A DNA stretch of 17,444 nt from an uncultured Prevotella sp. (GTDB taxonomy: Bacteria; Bacteroidota; Bacteroidia; Bacteroidales; Bacteroidaceae), in contig URRR01000043.1 in the NCBI GenBank assembly GCA_900550365.1, positions 1 through 17,444 of the forward strand, in the 5' to 3' direction. The notes under the pieces are model-generated. The model did not search any database. It was not told the origin of the DNA and saw nothing but the letters and a program-made list of their open reading frames with translations. Shown here piece by piece: positions 1-7,288 of this stretch; the first letter of the stretch is position 1, and each line of letters starts with the position of its first letter. Made by a program: the position numbers and the translations under genes.

Positions 1-4
1 TGCC

Positions 5-95
5 GGATTGCAAATCCTGATACTCATACATGCGGATTGCAAATCCGCATGAACAGGGGCCTTGACGTGTACCCGTTTTGGCGTTTTCGGGTACA
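5..95. repeat. Palindromic hairpins downstream of polA
   Basis: The sequence GGATT-GCA-AATCC occurs at 5-17 and again at 34-46. The second copy is extended to a perfect 10-bp stem: CATGCGGATT at 29-38, loop GCA, and AATCCGCATG at 42-51. A third hairpin pairs TGTACCCG at 68-75 with CGGGTACA at 88-95. None is followed by a T-tract on the minus strand, so a role as polA terminator is uncertain. They look like dispersed intergenic palindromes, of which two copies are in view. Confidence 0.6.
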
Positions 96-107
96 TATCC
101 GAGGCAT

Positions 108-143
108 TTTTCTTAATTCTTCCCTCTTAACTCTTAATTCCCT
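108..143. repeat. Short degenerate TTAACTCT/TTAATTCT repeat abutting the polA stop
   Basis: This pyrimidine-rich stretch is built from near-octamer units such as TCTTAATT, TTAACTCT and TAATTCCC, and runs right up to the polA stop codon. It is the smallest example of the short-unit repeats found in most gaps of this window. No inverted partner is visible inside the window. Confidence 0.45.
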
Positions 144-2909
144 TTAGTGCGCCTCGAGCCAGTTTGTGCCCCAGCCGCAGTCGGCTACGAGGGGGACGCT
201 CAGGGGGTAGGCGGCCTGCATCTCCTCGAGAACGATGCGCTCTACCGTCTCCTTCTCGTCGGGCCAGACGCTGAAGTTAAGTTCGTCGTGCACCTGGAGT
301 ATCATCTTTGAGCGCAGGTGCTCGTCGCTGAAGCGCTTGTAGATGCGCACCATGGCGATTTTTATTATGTCGGCGGCCGTGCCCTGTATGGGGGCGTTGA
401 TGGCGTTGCGCTCGGCGAAGCCGCGCACGGTGGCGTTGTGCGACGTGATGTCGGGCAGATAGCGGCGGCGGTGCATCAGGGTCTCGGCGTAGCCCTTCTC
501 CCGTGCCGTCTCTTTTGCCTGCTCCATGTATTCCGCCACCTTGGGGAAGGTGGCGAAGTAGCCGTCAATCAGCTCGGTGGCCTCGCGCCGGCTGATGTCC
601 AGACGCTCGGCCAGGCCGAACACGGTGATGCCGTAGATGATGCCGAAGTTGGCCCGCTTGGCCTTTGTGCGCTGGTCGCGCGTCACGCTGTCCATCGTCT
701 CGTGGTATATCTTCGCGGCCGTGGCGGCGTGGATGTCGTAGCCCTCGCGGAAGGCCTCCTGCATGTTCTCGTCGCCGCTGAGGTGAGCCATGACGCGCAG
801 CTCAATCTGAGAATAGTCGGCGGAGAAGAAGAGGCAGCCCTCCTCGGGCACGAAGGCCTTGCGTATCTCCTTGCCGTCCTCGCCGCGCACGGGTATGTTC
901 TGCAGGTTAGGGTCACTCGAGGAGAGGCGCCCCGTGGCCGTCACGGTCTGGTTGAACGACGTGTGTATGTGGCCCGTGCGCGGGTTGATCAGCTTCGGCA
1001 GGGCGTCTACGTAGGTGCCGAGCAGCTTCTTCAACCCCCTGTGTTCCAGTATCTTGCCCACAATCTCGCTTTTGCCGCGCAACTGCTGCAGCACTTCCTC
1101 CGACGTGACATACTGCCCCGTCTTGGTCTTCTTCGGCTTCTCCACGATCTTCATCTTGCCGAACAGAATCTCGCCCACCTGCTTCGGCGACGCGATGTTA
1201 AACTCCTCGCCGGCCAGGGCGTATATTTCCTTCTCAATGGCGTTCATCCTTTCGGTCAGCATGGCCGACGTCTCCTTAAGCGACGCGGTGTCTATGCGCA
1301 CGCCGCCCATCTCCATTGAGGCCAGCACACGCACCAGGGGCATCTCCACTTCGCTGAAGAGCTGCCACGCGCCGGCCTCCTTCAGCCGCGGCTCCAGCAG
1401 GTTCTTAAGGCGCAGGGTGACGTCGGCGTCCTCGGCGGCATACTCATACACTTCCTTCGGGTCAAGGTCGCGCATTGACCGCTGGCCCTTGCCCTTAGGA
1501 CCGATAAGCTCGTCGATGTGTATCGTTTTATACTTAAGGTACACCTCGGCCATGTAGTCCATGTTGTGGCGCAGCTCCGGCTGCAGCAGATAATGTGCTA
1601 TCATCGTGTCGAACATCTCGCCGGAGAGCGTCACGCCGTAGTTAGCCAGCACCTCAAGGTCATACTTGATGTTCTGCCCGATTTTAAGGATTGAGGGGCT
1701 TTCGTATATCGGTTTAAAAATATTAACAATCTTTTCAGCTTCTTTACGGTCGGCCGGAACGGGCACATAAAACGCCTCAAATTCGGCCACTGAGAAGCTC
1801 AGACCCACCAGTTCGGCGTCAATCGCGTTGGTTGAGGTTGTCTCCGTGTCCAGACTTAAAAAACTTTTTGTCATGAAAAAGTCACGGATTTTCAGCATAT
1901 CTTCCTCAGTGTCAACGAGTTTGTACGTGTGAGGCGTGTCAGTTAAGGCTCTCAAATTTGAATTTTCTGAGCTTTCCGCCTCCTCGGCCGCGTTTTCTGA
2001 AAATAAATCGAGTTGTTGATTAGCGTTATTTTTGATGTTTTCACGGTTGTTAAGAAACTTGTCTGAGAGCGTTTTAAACTCCAGTTCGGCGAATATCCGG
2101 CGCAGGCTGTCGCGGTCGGGTTCGGTCAGTCGCAGCTCGTCGAGGTTGAGACTTACGGGCACGTCGGTGCGTATCGTGGCGAGAAACTTTGAGAAGCGTA
2201 TCTGGTCGGCGTTCTCCTCAACCTTCTTCTTCAGCGCGCCCTTCAGCTCGGAGGTGCGCTCCAGCAGCGAGTCAATCGAGCCGAACTGCTGCAGCAGTTT
2301 GACGGCCGTCTTCTCGCCCACGCCCGGACAGCCCGGAATGTTGTCAGCCGCGTCGCCCATAAGGCCGAGCAGGTCGATGACCTGAGCCGTCGTCCCGATG
2401 CCGTACTTGCGGCAGACGCCCTCCTCGTCGAGCGTCTCGTAACCGCCGCCGTGGCGCGGGCGGTACATCACGACGTTGCCGCCTACCAGCTGGCCGTAGT
2501 CCTTGTCGGGCGTCAGCATGTACGTCCTGATGCCCTCCTGTCCGGCCTTGGTGGCCAGTGTGCCTATAACGTCGTCGGCCTCGAAGCCCTCAGCCTCGAG
2601 CACGGGTATGTGCATGGCCGCCAGCACGTCCTTTATCACGGGCACAGAGCGGCGTATGTCCTCGGGCGTCTCCTCTCGCTGCGCCTTGTATTGGGCGTAA
2701 GCCTCGCTGCGGAAGGTAGGGCCGTGGGGGTCGAAGGCCACGCCCAGATATGTAGGTTTCTCCTTGGTTATTACCTCGTGCAGCGTGTTGCAGAAGCCCA
2801 GCACGGCCGACGTGTTCATGCCCTTGGAGTTAATTCTCGGGTTCTTTATGAAAGCGTAATACGCCCTGTATATCAGCGCGTAAGCGTCCAAAAGGAAAAG
2901 TTTATCCAT
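144..2909 (-). CDS. polA: DNA polymerase I
   Basis: Encodes a 921-residue DNA polymerase I, which removes RNA primers and fills gaps in Okazaki-fragment processing and excision repair. Three domains are visible. The 5'-3' exonuclease/FEN domain covers about residues 1-290, with the acidic metal ligands in EADDVIG (110-116), TPDKDYG (133-139) and GDAADN (185-190). The 3'-5' proofreading domain covers about 330-510 and keeps Asp354/Glu356 in LDTET, Asp417 in IKYDLEV, and the AAEDADVTLR motif at 491-500. The polymerase domain has TATGRLSSSDPNLQNIP at 657-673, motif A DYSQIELR at 698-705, motif B from 744 to 760, and motif C QVHDEL at 872-877. All catalytic residues appear intact, so proofreading is probably retained. 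The ATG start directly precedes the first FEN strand (DKLFLLDAYALIYRAY). It is divergent from the polyprenyl synthase across 88 bp. Confidence 0.98.
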   Translation of the reverse strand: MDKLFLLDAYALIYRAYYAFIKNPRINSKGMNTSAVLGFCNTLHEVITKEKPTYLGVAFDPHGPTFRSEAYAQYKAQREETPEDIRRSVPVIKDVLAAMHIPVLEAEGFEADDVIGTLATKAGQEGIRTYMLTPDKDYGQLVGGNVVMYRPRHGGGYETLDEEGVCRKYGIGTTAQVIDLLGLMGDAADNIPGCPGVGEKTAVKLLQQFGSIDSLLERTSELKGALKKKVEENADQIRFSKFLATIRTDVPVSLNLDELRLTEPDRDSLRRIFAELEFKTLSDKFLNNRENIKNNANQQLDLFSENAAEEAESSENSNLRALTDTPHTYKLVDTEEDMLKIRDFFMTKSFLSLDTETTSTNAIDAELVGLSFSVAEFEAFYVPVPADRKEAEKIVNIFKPIYESPSILKIGQNIKYDLEVLANYGVTLSGEMFDTMIAHYLLQPELRHNMDYMAEVYLKYKTIHIDELIGPKGKGQRSMRDLDPKEVYEYAAEDADVTLRLKNLLEPRLKEAGAWQLFSEVEMPLVRVLASMEMGGVRIDTASLKETSAMLTERMNAIEKEIYALAGEEFNIASPKQVGEILFGKMKIVEKPKKTKTGQYVTSEEVLQQLRGKSEIVGKILEHRGLKKLLGTYVDALPKLINPRTGHIHTSFNQTVTATGRLSSSDPNLQNIPVRGEDGKEIRKAFVPEEGCLFFSADYSQIELRVMAHLSGDENMQEAFREGYDIHAATAAKIYHETMDSVTRDQRTKAKRANFGIIYGITVFGLAERLDISRREATELIDGYFATFPKVAEYMEQAKETAREKGYAETLMHRRRYLPDITSHNATVRGFAERNAINAPIQGTAADIIKIAMVRIYKRFSDEHLRSKMILQVHDELNFSVWPDEKETVERIVLEEMQAAYPLSVPLVADCGWGTNWLEAH

Positions 2910-2930
2910 ATTTTTGACTGTTTTTACGTG

Positions 2931-2938
2931 TAAAGTTA
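2931..2938 (-). promoter_or_regulatory. Weak -7 box for polA
   Basis: On the minus strand this reads TAACTTTA, seven of eight matches to the Bacteroidota -7 element TAnnTTTG, 21 bp before the polA start codon. No convincing TTTG -33 element lies at the right distance. It is a tentative call from position and partial consensus. Confidence 0.3.
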
Positions 2939-2945
2939 CTAATTT

Positions 2946-2978
2946 TTTGTCATTAATCGGATAAATTCACTACTTTTG
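2946..2978 (+). promoter_or_regulatory. Bacteroidota-type promoter for the polyprenyl synthase
   Basis: A TTTG -33 element (2946-2949) is followed after 21 bp by a -7 element TACTTTTG (2971-2978), matching TAnnTTTG. The -7 box ends 19 bp before the ATG at 2998, so the leader would be only about 10-15 nt. The spacing is slightly longer than the usual 19-20 bp. Confidence 0.6.
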
Positions 2979-2997
2979 TATCAAATTTGCAGCGTGT

Positions 2998-3975
2998 ATG
3001 GATTATTTATCTATTATAAAAGAACCGATAAAAACAGAACTTGAAAGTTTCGTTACTCTTTTCAACACGTCACTTACTCATGAGGATAACCTCCAGGAAG
3101 AGATATTCGCCCGTATCCGTAACCGGGCCGGAAAGCGCATGCGCCCGATGCTCATCATGCTGATGGCCAAGAATTACGGCATAATCAGCGACGCCACGCT
3201 GCACGCCGCGGTGGGCCTTGAGCTGCTGCATACGGCCTCGCTCGTTCACGACGACGTGGTAGACGAGAGCCGCGAGCGGCGCGGGCAGGCATCGGTAAAC
3301 GCCGTCTACGGCAACAAGGTGGCCGTGCTCGTAGGCGACTATATCCTCTCGACGGCCCTGCTGCACGTCTCGATAACGCATAACGAACTGATAGTAAGAT
3401 ACCTGGCCGAGCTCGGCCGCACGCTGTCTGACGGCGAGATACTCCAGCTTACGAGCATATCAGACAGCGAGATTTCTGAAGATACATACTATAGAATAAT
3501 CAGCCGGAAGACGGCCGCCCTCTTCGAGGCCTGCTGCTCTATCGGCGCCATATCGGCCGGCGTGCCCGAGAGCAGGGTGGGCGAGGCCAAGCGCTTCGGC
3601 CGCACGCTGGGCATTATCTTCCAGATTCGTGATGACATCTTCGACTATTATGACTCCGCCGAAATAGGAAAGCCCACCGGCAACGACATGGCTGAGGGCA
3701 AGCTTACCCTCCCCGCCATCTACGCCCTGCGCTCAACGGGCGACGAGGCCATGCTCGCCTTGGCGCGTAAGGTGAAGGACGGCACGGTGACGGCCGACGA
3801 GATAGCCCGCCTCGTGGACTTCACGAAGCAGAACGGGGGCATAGAATATGCCGAGCGCCGCATGGACGAGCTGCATGCCGAGGCCGAGAACTTCATCGCG
3901 ACGCAGGTAACCGACCCGGCCCTCCGCCGCAGCCTTACGGCTTATCTTGACTTCGTTGTGAAGCGCAACAATTAA
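2998..3975 (+). CDS. Trans-polyprenyl diphosphate synthase (IspB/HepT-like)
   Basis: A 325-residue member of the all-trans prenyl diphosphate synthase family, which condenses isopentenyl diphosphate onto an allylic diphosphate. Residues 45-50 (GKRMRP) match the IPP-binding region. The first aspartate-rich motif is DDVVD at 85-89, followed by ESRERRG; the second is DDIFD at 212-216, preceded by FQIR and followed by YYDSAEIGKPTGND. The whole length is present and both Asp motifs are intact, so it should be active. In this context the likely product is the long side chain of menaquinone, which fits the fumarate reductase genes downstream in the window. Chain length cannot be read reliably from the motifs, so no symbol is given. 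The ATG start is set by the promoter 19 bp upstream. Confidence 0.93.
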   Translation: MDYLSIIKEPIKTELESFVTLFNTSLTHEDNLQEEIFARIRNRAGKRMRPMLIMLMAKNYGIISDATLHAAVGLELLHTASLVHDDVVDESRERRGQASVNAVYGNKVAVLVGDYILSTALLHVSITHNELIVRYLAELGRTLSDGEILQLTSISDSEISEDTYYRIISRKTAALFEACCSIGAISAGVPESRVGEAKRFGRTLGIIFQIRDDIFDYYDSAEIGKPTGNDMAEGKLTLPAIYALRSTGDEAMLALARKVKDGTVTADEIARLVDFTKQNGGIEYAERRMDELHAEAENFIATQVTDPALRRSLTAYLDFVVKRNN

Positions 3976-4009
3976 CATCGCGTAATTATTTGATACTCAA
4001 TGGATTACA

Positions 4010-4044
4010 AAAGGCCGTCTTTCGCACTGCGAAAGGCGGCCTTT
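4010..4044. terminator. 17-bp hairpin after the polyprenyl synthase
   Basis: The arm at 4010-4026 (AAAGGCCGTCTTTCGCA) and the arm at 4028-4044 are complementary at 16 of 17 positions, the exception being a G-U wobble at 4018/4036. It lies 34 bp past the stop codon and starts with A-rich and ends with T-rich flanks, so it could act as a terminator. The T-tract is only three bases, so termination would be weak. A related GACGG/CCGTC motif recurs at 10110-10190. Confidence 0.55.
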
Positions 4045-4122
4045 GGCGTGGTAAAAGGTGGTGTTTTGTAAAGCTGTATGCGGCCGATGGGTCGGTGAAC
4101 AGGGTTAAGGGTAATAAAAGGA

Positions 4123-4255
4123 GGCTGATAGGTGTATTAGGGCTGATAAGCTTGATTAAACTGATAGAGCTAATGGGGCTGATAAGATTAATATGGCTGA
4201 TTATCAGCCCCTTTATTTGTTATCAGCCCCATTAGTTCGGTTAGCCCTATCAGCC
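4123..4255. repeat. Inverted nonamer array, 3' side of the four-helix gene
   Basis: From 4123 to about 4203 the sequence is a run of degenerate 9-bp units with consensus GGGCTGATA (GGCTGATAG, GTGTATTAG, GGCTGATAA and so on). From about 4204 to 4255 the complement of the unit appears. The apex is GGCTGA-TTA-TCAGCC at 4195-4209. The best paired stretch is 16 perfect base pairs, 4170-4185 with 4220-4235, and the outermost pair is GGCTGATAG at 4123-4131 with CTATCAGCC at 4247-4255. It lies between convergent genes and ends 3 bp from the four-helix stop codon, so it may end transcription from both sides. Confidence 0.8.
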
Positions 4256-4258
4256 GCA

Positions 4259-4825
4259 TCACTTTCTGTTTCTCTTCAGCCAGTCCACCCTTGCGCGGTA
4301 CATCTCCTCGCGCAGTCCGCCGCCCTTGACAAAATCGTTTTTAAGCCGCTCTATCAGCTTGCGCAGCAGCACGTCTGTCTGGTGAATAAGTGTTATGGCA
4401 ATATTGGCCACGGCAACATCATTTCTCAGCTCTATCGCATTGCGGTAATAAGCGCTGTCGTCATGCCTTGAACACGCTGCCCTCGCTGCCGTAGCCTTGT
4501 CTCCGTTTATGCTCCATTGTTCAAGACCGCGCACGCGCAGATAGTCCTCATAGTCAAGCAACAGCTCCTGCAGACTGGCGCGGGCCACGTTAGTCAGCTT
4601 CAGCTCAGTCTCCTTCGACGTTGTGCTGGCTGCGCTGCCTTCAGCAATATTCTGCTTGCACGAGCGTGCCGCCTGCACCATCTGGTCGATCGTCCTGTCG
4701 CCCTTTTCAAGATATTTGTGGGCGAAGTGGTACGTTATGTCATAAATACATTCAGACTTTTTGTACACCTTCAGGTCACGGTAGTTGCCGCGCTGGGGCA
4801 TGAAATTGCTGATGTCGTTGTTCAT
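4259..4825 (-). CDS. Four helix bundle suffix domain protein (S23/Avd-like)
   Basis: A 188-residue, mostly helical, basic protein. Residues 15-64 (YRDLKVYKKSE ... RSCKQNIAEGS) match the four-helix-bundle family typified by the S23 protein of 23S rRNA intervening sequences and by Avd of diversity-generating retroelements. The NIAEGS motif at 59-64 is the family hallmark. Residues 74-100 (ELKLTNVARASLQELLLDYEDYLRVRG) form the following helix, and 120-160 a further helical segment with many Asn, His and Arg residues. The layout agrees with the longer 'four helix bundle suffix' subgroup common in Bacteroidales. Function is unknown; relatives form oligomers that contact nucleic acid or a reverse transcriptase, and none of those partners is nearby. 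The gene sits alone inside an island of nonamer repeats, with a hairpin on each side. Met9 is an alternative start. Confidence 0.85.
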   Translation of the reverse strand: MNNDISNFMPQRGNYRDLKVYKKSECIYDITYHFAHKYLEKGDRTIDQMVQAARSCKQNIAEGSAASTTSKETELKLTNVARASLQELLLDYEDYLRVRGLEQWSINGDKATAARAACSRHDDSAYYRNAIELRNDVAVANIAITLIHQTDVLLRKLIERLKNDFVKGGGLREEMYRARVDWLKRNRK

Positions 4826-4867
4826 GGTATCGGTTGTTATTTAATTATTGATTAATTTTTTCTTTTA

Positions 4868-5187
4868 ATAATGGGGATGATGGGGCTTATAGGGCTGATA
4901 ATTTAATGGGACAAATGGGGCTGATAAGGCTGATAGGGCTGATGATTTAATAGGACAAATGGGGCCGATAGGGCCGATGGGGCTGATAATTTTATAAGAC
5001 AAATAGGGCAAATAGGGCTTATAGGGCTGCGCCGCGTTGCGCTCAACAGCGCTCATGCGCCGGTTTATTGGCCCTATCTGCCTTATTAGTCCTATTTCTT
5101 TTATCAGCCCTATCAGCCTTATTAGTCTTATTTCTCCCATTGTCTTATCTGCTTTATCAGCCTAATCAGCCCCATTAGTCCTATCCT
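4868..5187. repeat. Long inverted nonamer array, 5' side of the four-helix gene
   Basis: About 165 bp (4868-5033) of degenerate 9-bp units of the GGGCTGATA type is followed by a GC-rich centre (5034-5062) and then about 120 bp of the complementary unit (5066-5187). Units alternate between GGGCTGATA-like and GACAAATGG/TTTAATAGG-like forms. In RNA this could fold into one very long imperfect hairpin. It fills the whole gap between the four-helix gene and deoC and ends 3 bp from the deoC stop codon. The repeats keep open frames without stops, giving spurious low-complexity ORFs that are not genes. Confidence 0.8.
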
Positions 5188-5190
5188 CTC

Positions 5191-6144
5191 TCAGAAGAAC
5201 TTCGTCTCCTCGCCGAGTATTTCGCTGAGCAGCATGTTGGCCAGTCGGCTGGTGCCGAGCCTAAACCACTTGTTGGTGAGCCATTTTTCGCCCAGGACCT
5301 CTTTAACTATCGTGTAGTAGATAATTGCATCCATGACCGAATTAAGGCCGCCAGCGGGCTTAAAACCTATCTGTATGCCCGTTTCTTCATAGTATTCCTT
5401 GATAGCCTGACACATCACGTAGGCTGCCTCCGGCGTAGCGGCGGGTTCCAGCTTGCCCGTAGAGGTCTTGATGTAGTCGGCGCCGGCATACATCGCCAGG
5501 ATTGAGGCCTTCTTGATGTTAGACGCCGTCTTGAGGCATCCCGTCTCGAGAATTACCTTCATCGGGGCGTCGCCGCAGGCCTGTTTCATCTCGTTGATGT
5601 CGTCGCTTACGCCCTCATAGTCGCCGCTGAGGAACTTGCCCACGGGCATTACGATGTCTATCTCGGTAGCACCGTCTTTCACGGCGAGCGCCGTCTCGGC
5701 CACCTTTACCTCTATCAGAGCCTGCGATGAGGGGAAGCTGCCTGATACGCAGGCTATCTCTACGCCGTCAACCTCGAGCGACTCGCTCACCGTCTGGGCA
5801 AAGCACGGATACACGCAGATTGTAGCCACGTGGGGCAGGTCAGGGTAGGTGGCGTCAAACTGGTTTACGCGCTCCGTCAGGGCGAGTATGCTCTCGTCGC
5901 TGTCGGTGGTCTTGAGCGACGTCAGTTCGATGCTGCCGAAGAGGAATTTCTTCACCTCAAGCGTGTCGTTCTCGTGCACTTTCTCAGCGATAATCTTTCT
6001 TACGGCGTCGCGCACGGCTGCGTCGTCAAGGTCGGTAGGATACTTGCTGAGCGCCTCGTCATACTTGCTCATTTTCGGAAAGTCATGCTCATGCTTGTGC
6101 TCATGTCCGCACTCACACTGCTTCTTGTTCTCTTCTGTTGCCAT
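5191..6144 (-). CDS. deoC: Deoxyribose-phosphate aldolase
   Basis: A 317-residue class I aldolase that cleaves 2-deoxyribose 5-phosphate to glyceraldehyde 3-phosphate and acetaldehyde in deoxynucleoside catabolism. The Schiff-base lysine is Lys226 in DYIKTSTGK. The second catalytic lysine is Lys262 in GFKPAGGL. The acidic residue in EIDIVMPVG (161-169) is also present. The start is taken as the ATG at 6142-6144, since the only in-frame start further upstream is a TTG two codons earlier. Unusually, residues 10-20 form a Cys/His-rich stretch (CECGHEHKHEH) ahead of the TIM barrel, which is not part of the catalytic fold. It follows the pyrophosphohydrolase by 44 bp on the same strand and is probably the last gene of that operon. 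Confidence 0.96.
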   Translation of the reverse strand: MATEENKKQCECGHEHKHEHDFPKMSKYDEALSKYPTDLDDAAVRDAVRKIIAEKVHENDTLEVKKFLFGSIELTSLKTTDSDESILALTERVNQFDATYPDLPHVATICVYPCFAQTVSESLEVDGVEIACVSGSFPSSQALIEVKVAETALAVKDGATEIDIVMPVGKFLSGDYEGVSDDINEMKQACGDAPMKVILETGCLKTASNIKKASILAMYAGADYIKTSTGKLEPAATPEAAYVMCQAIKEYYEETGIQIGFKPAGGLNSVMDAIIYYTIVKEVLGEKWLTNKWFRLGTSRLANMLLSEILGEETKFF

Positions 6145-6188
6145 AATCAATGTTTTTATTTGTTAGAATAATGTTTTTTCACTCAAAA

Positions 6189-6545
6189 TCAAATAGATTT
6201 TTCACTCTTCACTTTTAACTTTTCATTCTTAATGTGTCTCGTCTTGTCGCGCCTGGTCTTCTTCTCGATGTTCTTGCGGAGCGCCTCAGTGAGGTCAACG
6301 CCCGTCTGGTTGGCCAGGCAGAGCAGCACCCACAGCACGTCGGCCATCTCGTCAGCAGGGTCGGTAGGCTCGCCCTCCTTGAAGCTCTGGTCGCCATACT
6401 TGCGCGCCATGACGCGGGCCAGCTCGCCCACCTCCTCCGTGAGACACGCCATGTTGGTAAGTTCGCTGAAATAGCGCACCCCATATTGCCTAATCCATTG
6501 GTCCACAATGAGTTGCGCCTCCTTAATAGTTATTTCACTGTTCAT
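6189..6545 (-). CDS. MazG-like nucleotide pyrophosphohydrolase
   Basis: A 118-residue all-alpha NTP pyrophosphohydrolase of the MazG-like group. Such enzymes hydrolyse nucleoside triphosphates to monophosphates and are thought to remove damaged or excess nucleotides. The metal-binding signature is visible as Glu37, Glu38 and Glu41 in LTEEVGELA, then Glu66 and Asp69 in DEMADVLW. The single domain is short, so this is not the two-domain MazG. The start is the ATG at 6543-6545; a GTG six codons upstream lies inside a repeat and is less likely. The last 13 residues (KNEKLKVKSEKSI) are encoded by an intergenic-type GTGAAAAGT repeat, so the repeat appears to have extended or replaced the original C-terminus. 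It lies 44 bp from each neighbour and is probably in one operon with dtd and deoC. Confidence 0.9.
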   Translation of the reverse strand: MNSEITIKEAQLIVDQWIRQYGVRYFSELTNMACLTEEVGELARVMARKYGDQSFKEGEPTDPADEMADVLWVLLCLANQTGVDLTEALRKNIEKKTRRDKTRHIKNEKLKVKSEKSI

Positions 6546-6596
6546 TGCATTTGGATTTTTCACTTTTCACTTTTAATTCTTCACTTTCTTCACTCC
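6546..6596. repeat. TTTTCAC/TTCAC short repeat between dtd and the pyrophosphohydrolase
   Basis: This 44-bp gap, together with the last codons of dtd, consists mostly of TTTTCAC, TTTTAATTC and TTCACTTTC units. A near copy at about 6198-6230 covers the 3' end of the pyrophosphohydrolase gene. The two copies are direct repeats flanking that gene. No strong hairpin is formed. Confidence 0.5.
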
Positions 6597-7042
6597 TTGT
6601 GTCTCGTGTCCATGCAGATGGTCACCGGTCCGTCGTTTACAAGCTCCACCTTCATGTCCGCTCCGAACTCGCCCGTGGCCACACGAAGCCCCGTTGCGGC
6701 GTGAAGCTTGGCGCAGAAGGCCTCATAAAGCGGTATGGAAACCTCGTGGCGGGCGGCGTGAATCCATGAAGGGCGGTTGCCTTTCTTGTACGACGCGAGC
6801 AGCGTAAACTGGCTTACGACGAGTATCTCGCCGCCAACCTCGGTTATGGGCAGGTTCATCACGCCCTCAGCATCATCGAAAATGCGCAGCGCGGCAATCT
6901 TTTTCACCAGCCAGTCAACGTCCTCCACGGTGTCGCCCTCAGCCACTCCGAGCAGTATCATGTAGCCTTTCGCTATCTCTGACTTTACCTTTCCGTCAAT
7001 GGTTACCGATGCCCGGCTGACGCGTTGAATTACTGTTTTCAT
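6590..7042 (-). CDS. dtd: D-aminoacyl-tRNA deacylase
   Basis: A 150-residue DTD-family enzyme that hydrolyses D-amino acids (and glycine misloaded on tRNA-Ala) from tRNA, so keeping D-residues out of translation. The family signatures are present: MKTVIQRVSRASV at the N-terminus, the catalytic SQFTL at 77-81, and the Gly-cisPro motif NDGPVT at 136-141, which enforces chiral selectivity. The length is standard. The ATG start at 7040-7042 opens directly on the first strand. It is the second-to-last step of the minus-strand run before the pyrophosphohydrolase, with which it probably shares a transcript. Upstream, a 41-bp perfect inverted repeat separates it from uvrC. Confidence 0.97.
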   Translation of the reverse strand: MKTVIQRVSRASVTIDGKVKSEIAKGYMILLGVAEGDTVEDVDWLVKKIAALRIFDDAEGVMNLPITEVGGEILVVSQFTLLASYKKGNRPSWIHAARHEVSIPLYEAFCAKLHAATGLRVATGEFGADMKVELVNDGPVTICMDTRHKE

Positions 7043-7063
7043 CCTATTTGTTTATTTTTATAT

Positions 7064-7260
7064 AGGAGTTAAGGAGTTATGTAGTTAAGGAGTTAAGACA
7101 TATGCCTTGCTCCTTATAATGCAAATCTCCTTGACTGTTTGTTTCTTGCTTGCTTGCCTCTCGTCTCTTGTCTTTTCGTATGCTGTGTAAACAACTATAT
7201 TTGTTTATTATCAGCAAAACATATGTCTTAACTCCTTAACTACATAACTCCTTAACTCCT
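7064..7260. repeat. 41-bp perfect inverted repeat with 115-bp spacer
   Basis: The arm at 7064-7104 and the arm at 7220-7260 are perfect reverse complements over 41 bp. Each arm is built from octamers of the type AGGAGTTA (AGGAGTTA, AGGAGTTA, TGTAGTTA, AGGAGTTA) and ends inward in GACATATG. The spacer (7105-7219) carries no ORF. Further loose units (CTCCTTAACTCC) continue to about 7292, into the last codons of uvrC. The perfect arms contrast with the degenerate units and suggest recent formation or active homogenisation. Confidence 0.92.
7196..7203 (+). promoter_or_regulatory. Candidate -7 box inside the inverted-repeat spacer
   Basis: TATATTTG matches TAnnTTTG exactly. TTTT rather than TTTG lies at the -33 position (7173-7176, 19-bp spacing). 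It points into the 3' end of uvrC on the opposite strand, with no plus-strand gene downstream. An antisense or small RNA is possible, but chance occurrence in AT-rich DNA is equally likely. Confidence 0.25.
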
Positions 7261-7288
7261 GGAATTAATCTCCTTAACTCCTGAAAAA

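Noticed and set aside
318..1319. 333-codon open frame on the plus strand inside polA
   Set aside because: It is antisense to the conserved polymerase domain and its translation has no family features. Long opposite-strand frames are common where the third codon positions are GC-rich.
4865..5140. 91-codon frame rich in IGLIRLI and PYKPY repeats
   Set aside because: It is produced by the 9-bp repeat, which keeps one frame free of stops; composition follows the repeat unit.
7064..7260. Insertion sequence or classical MITE
   Set aside because: There is an inverted repeat but no transposase and no clear target-site duplication, and the arms are made of the local octamer repeat.
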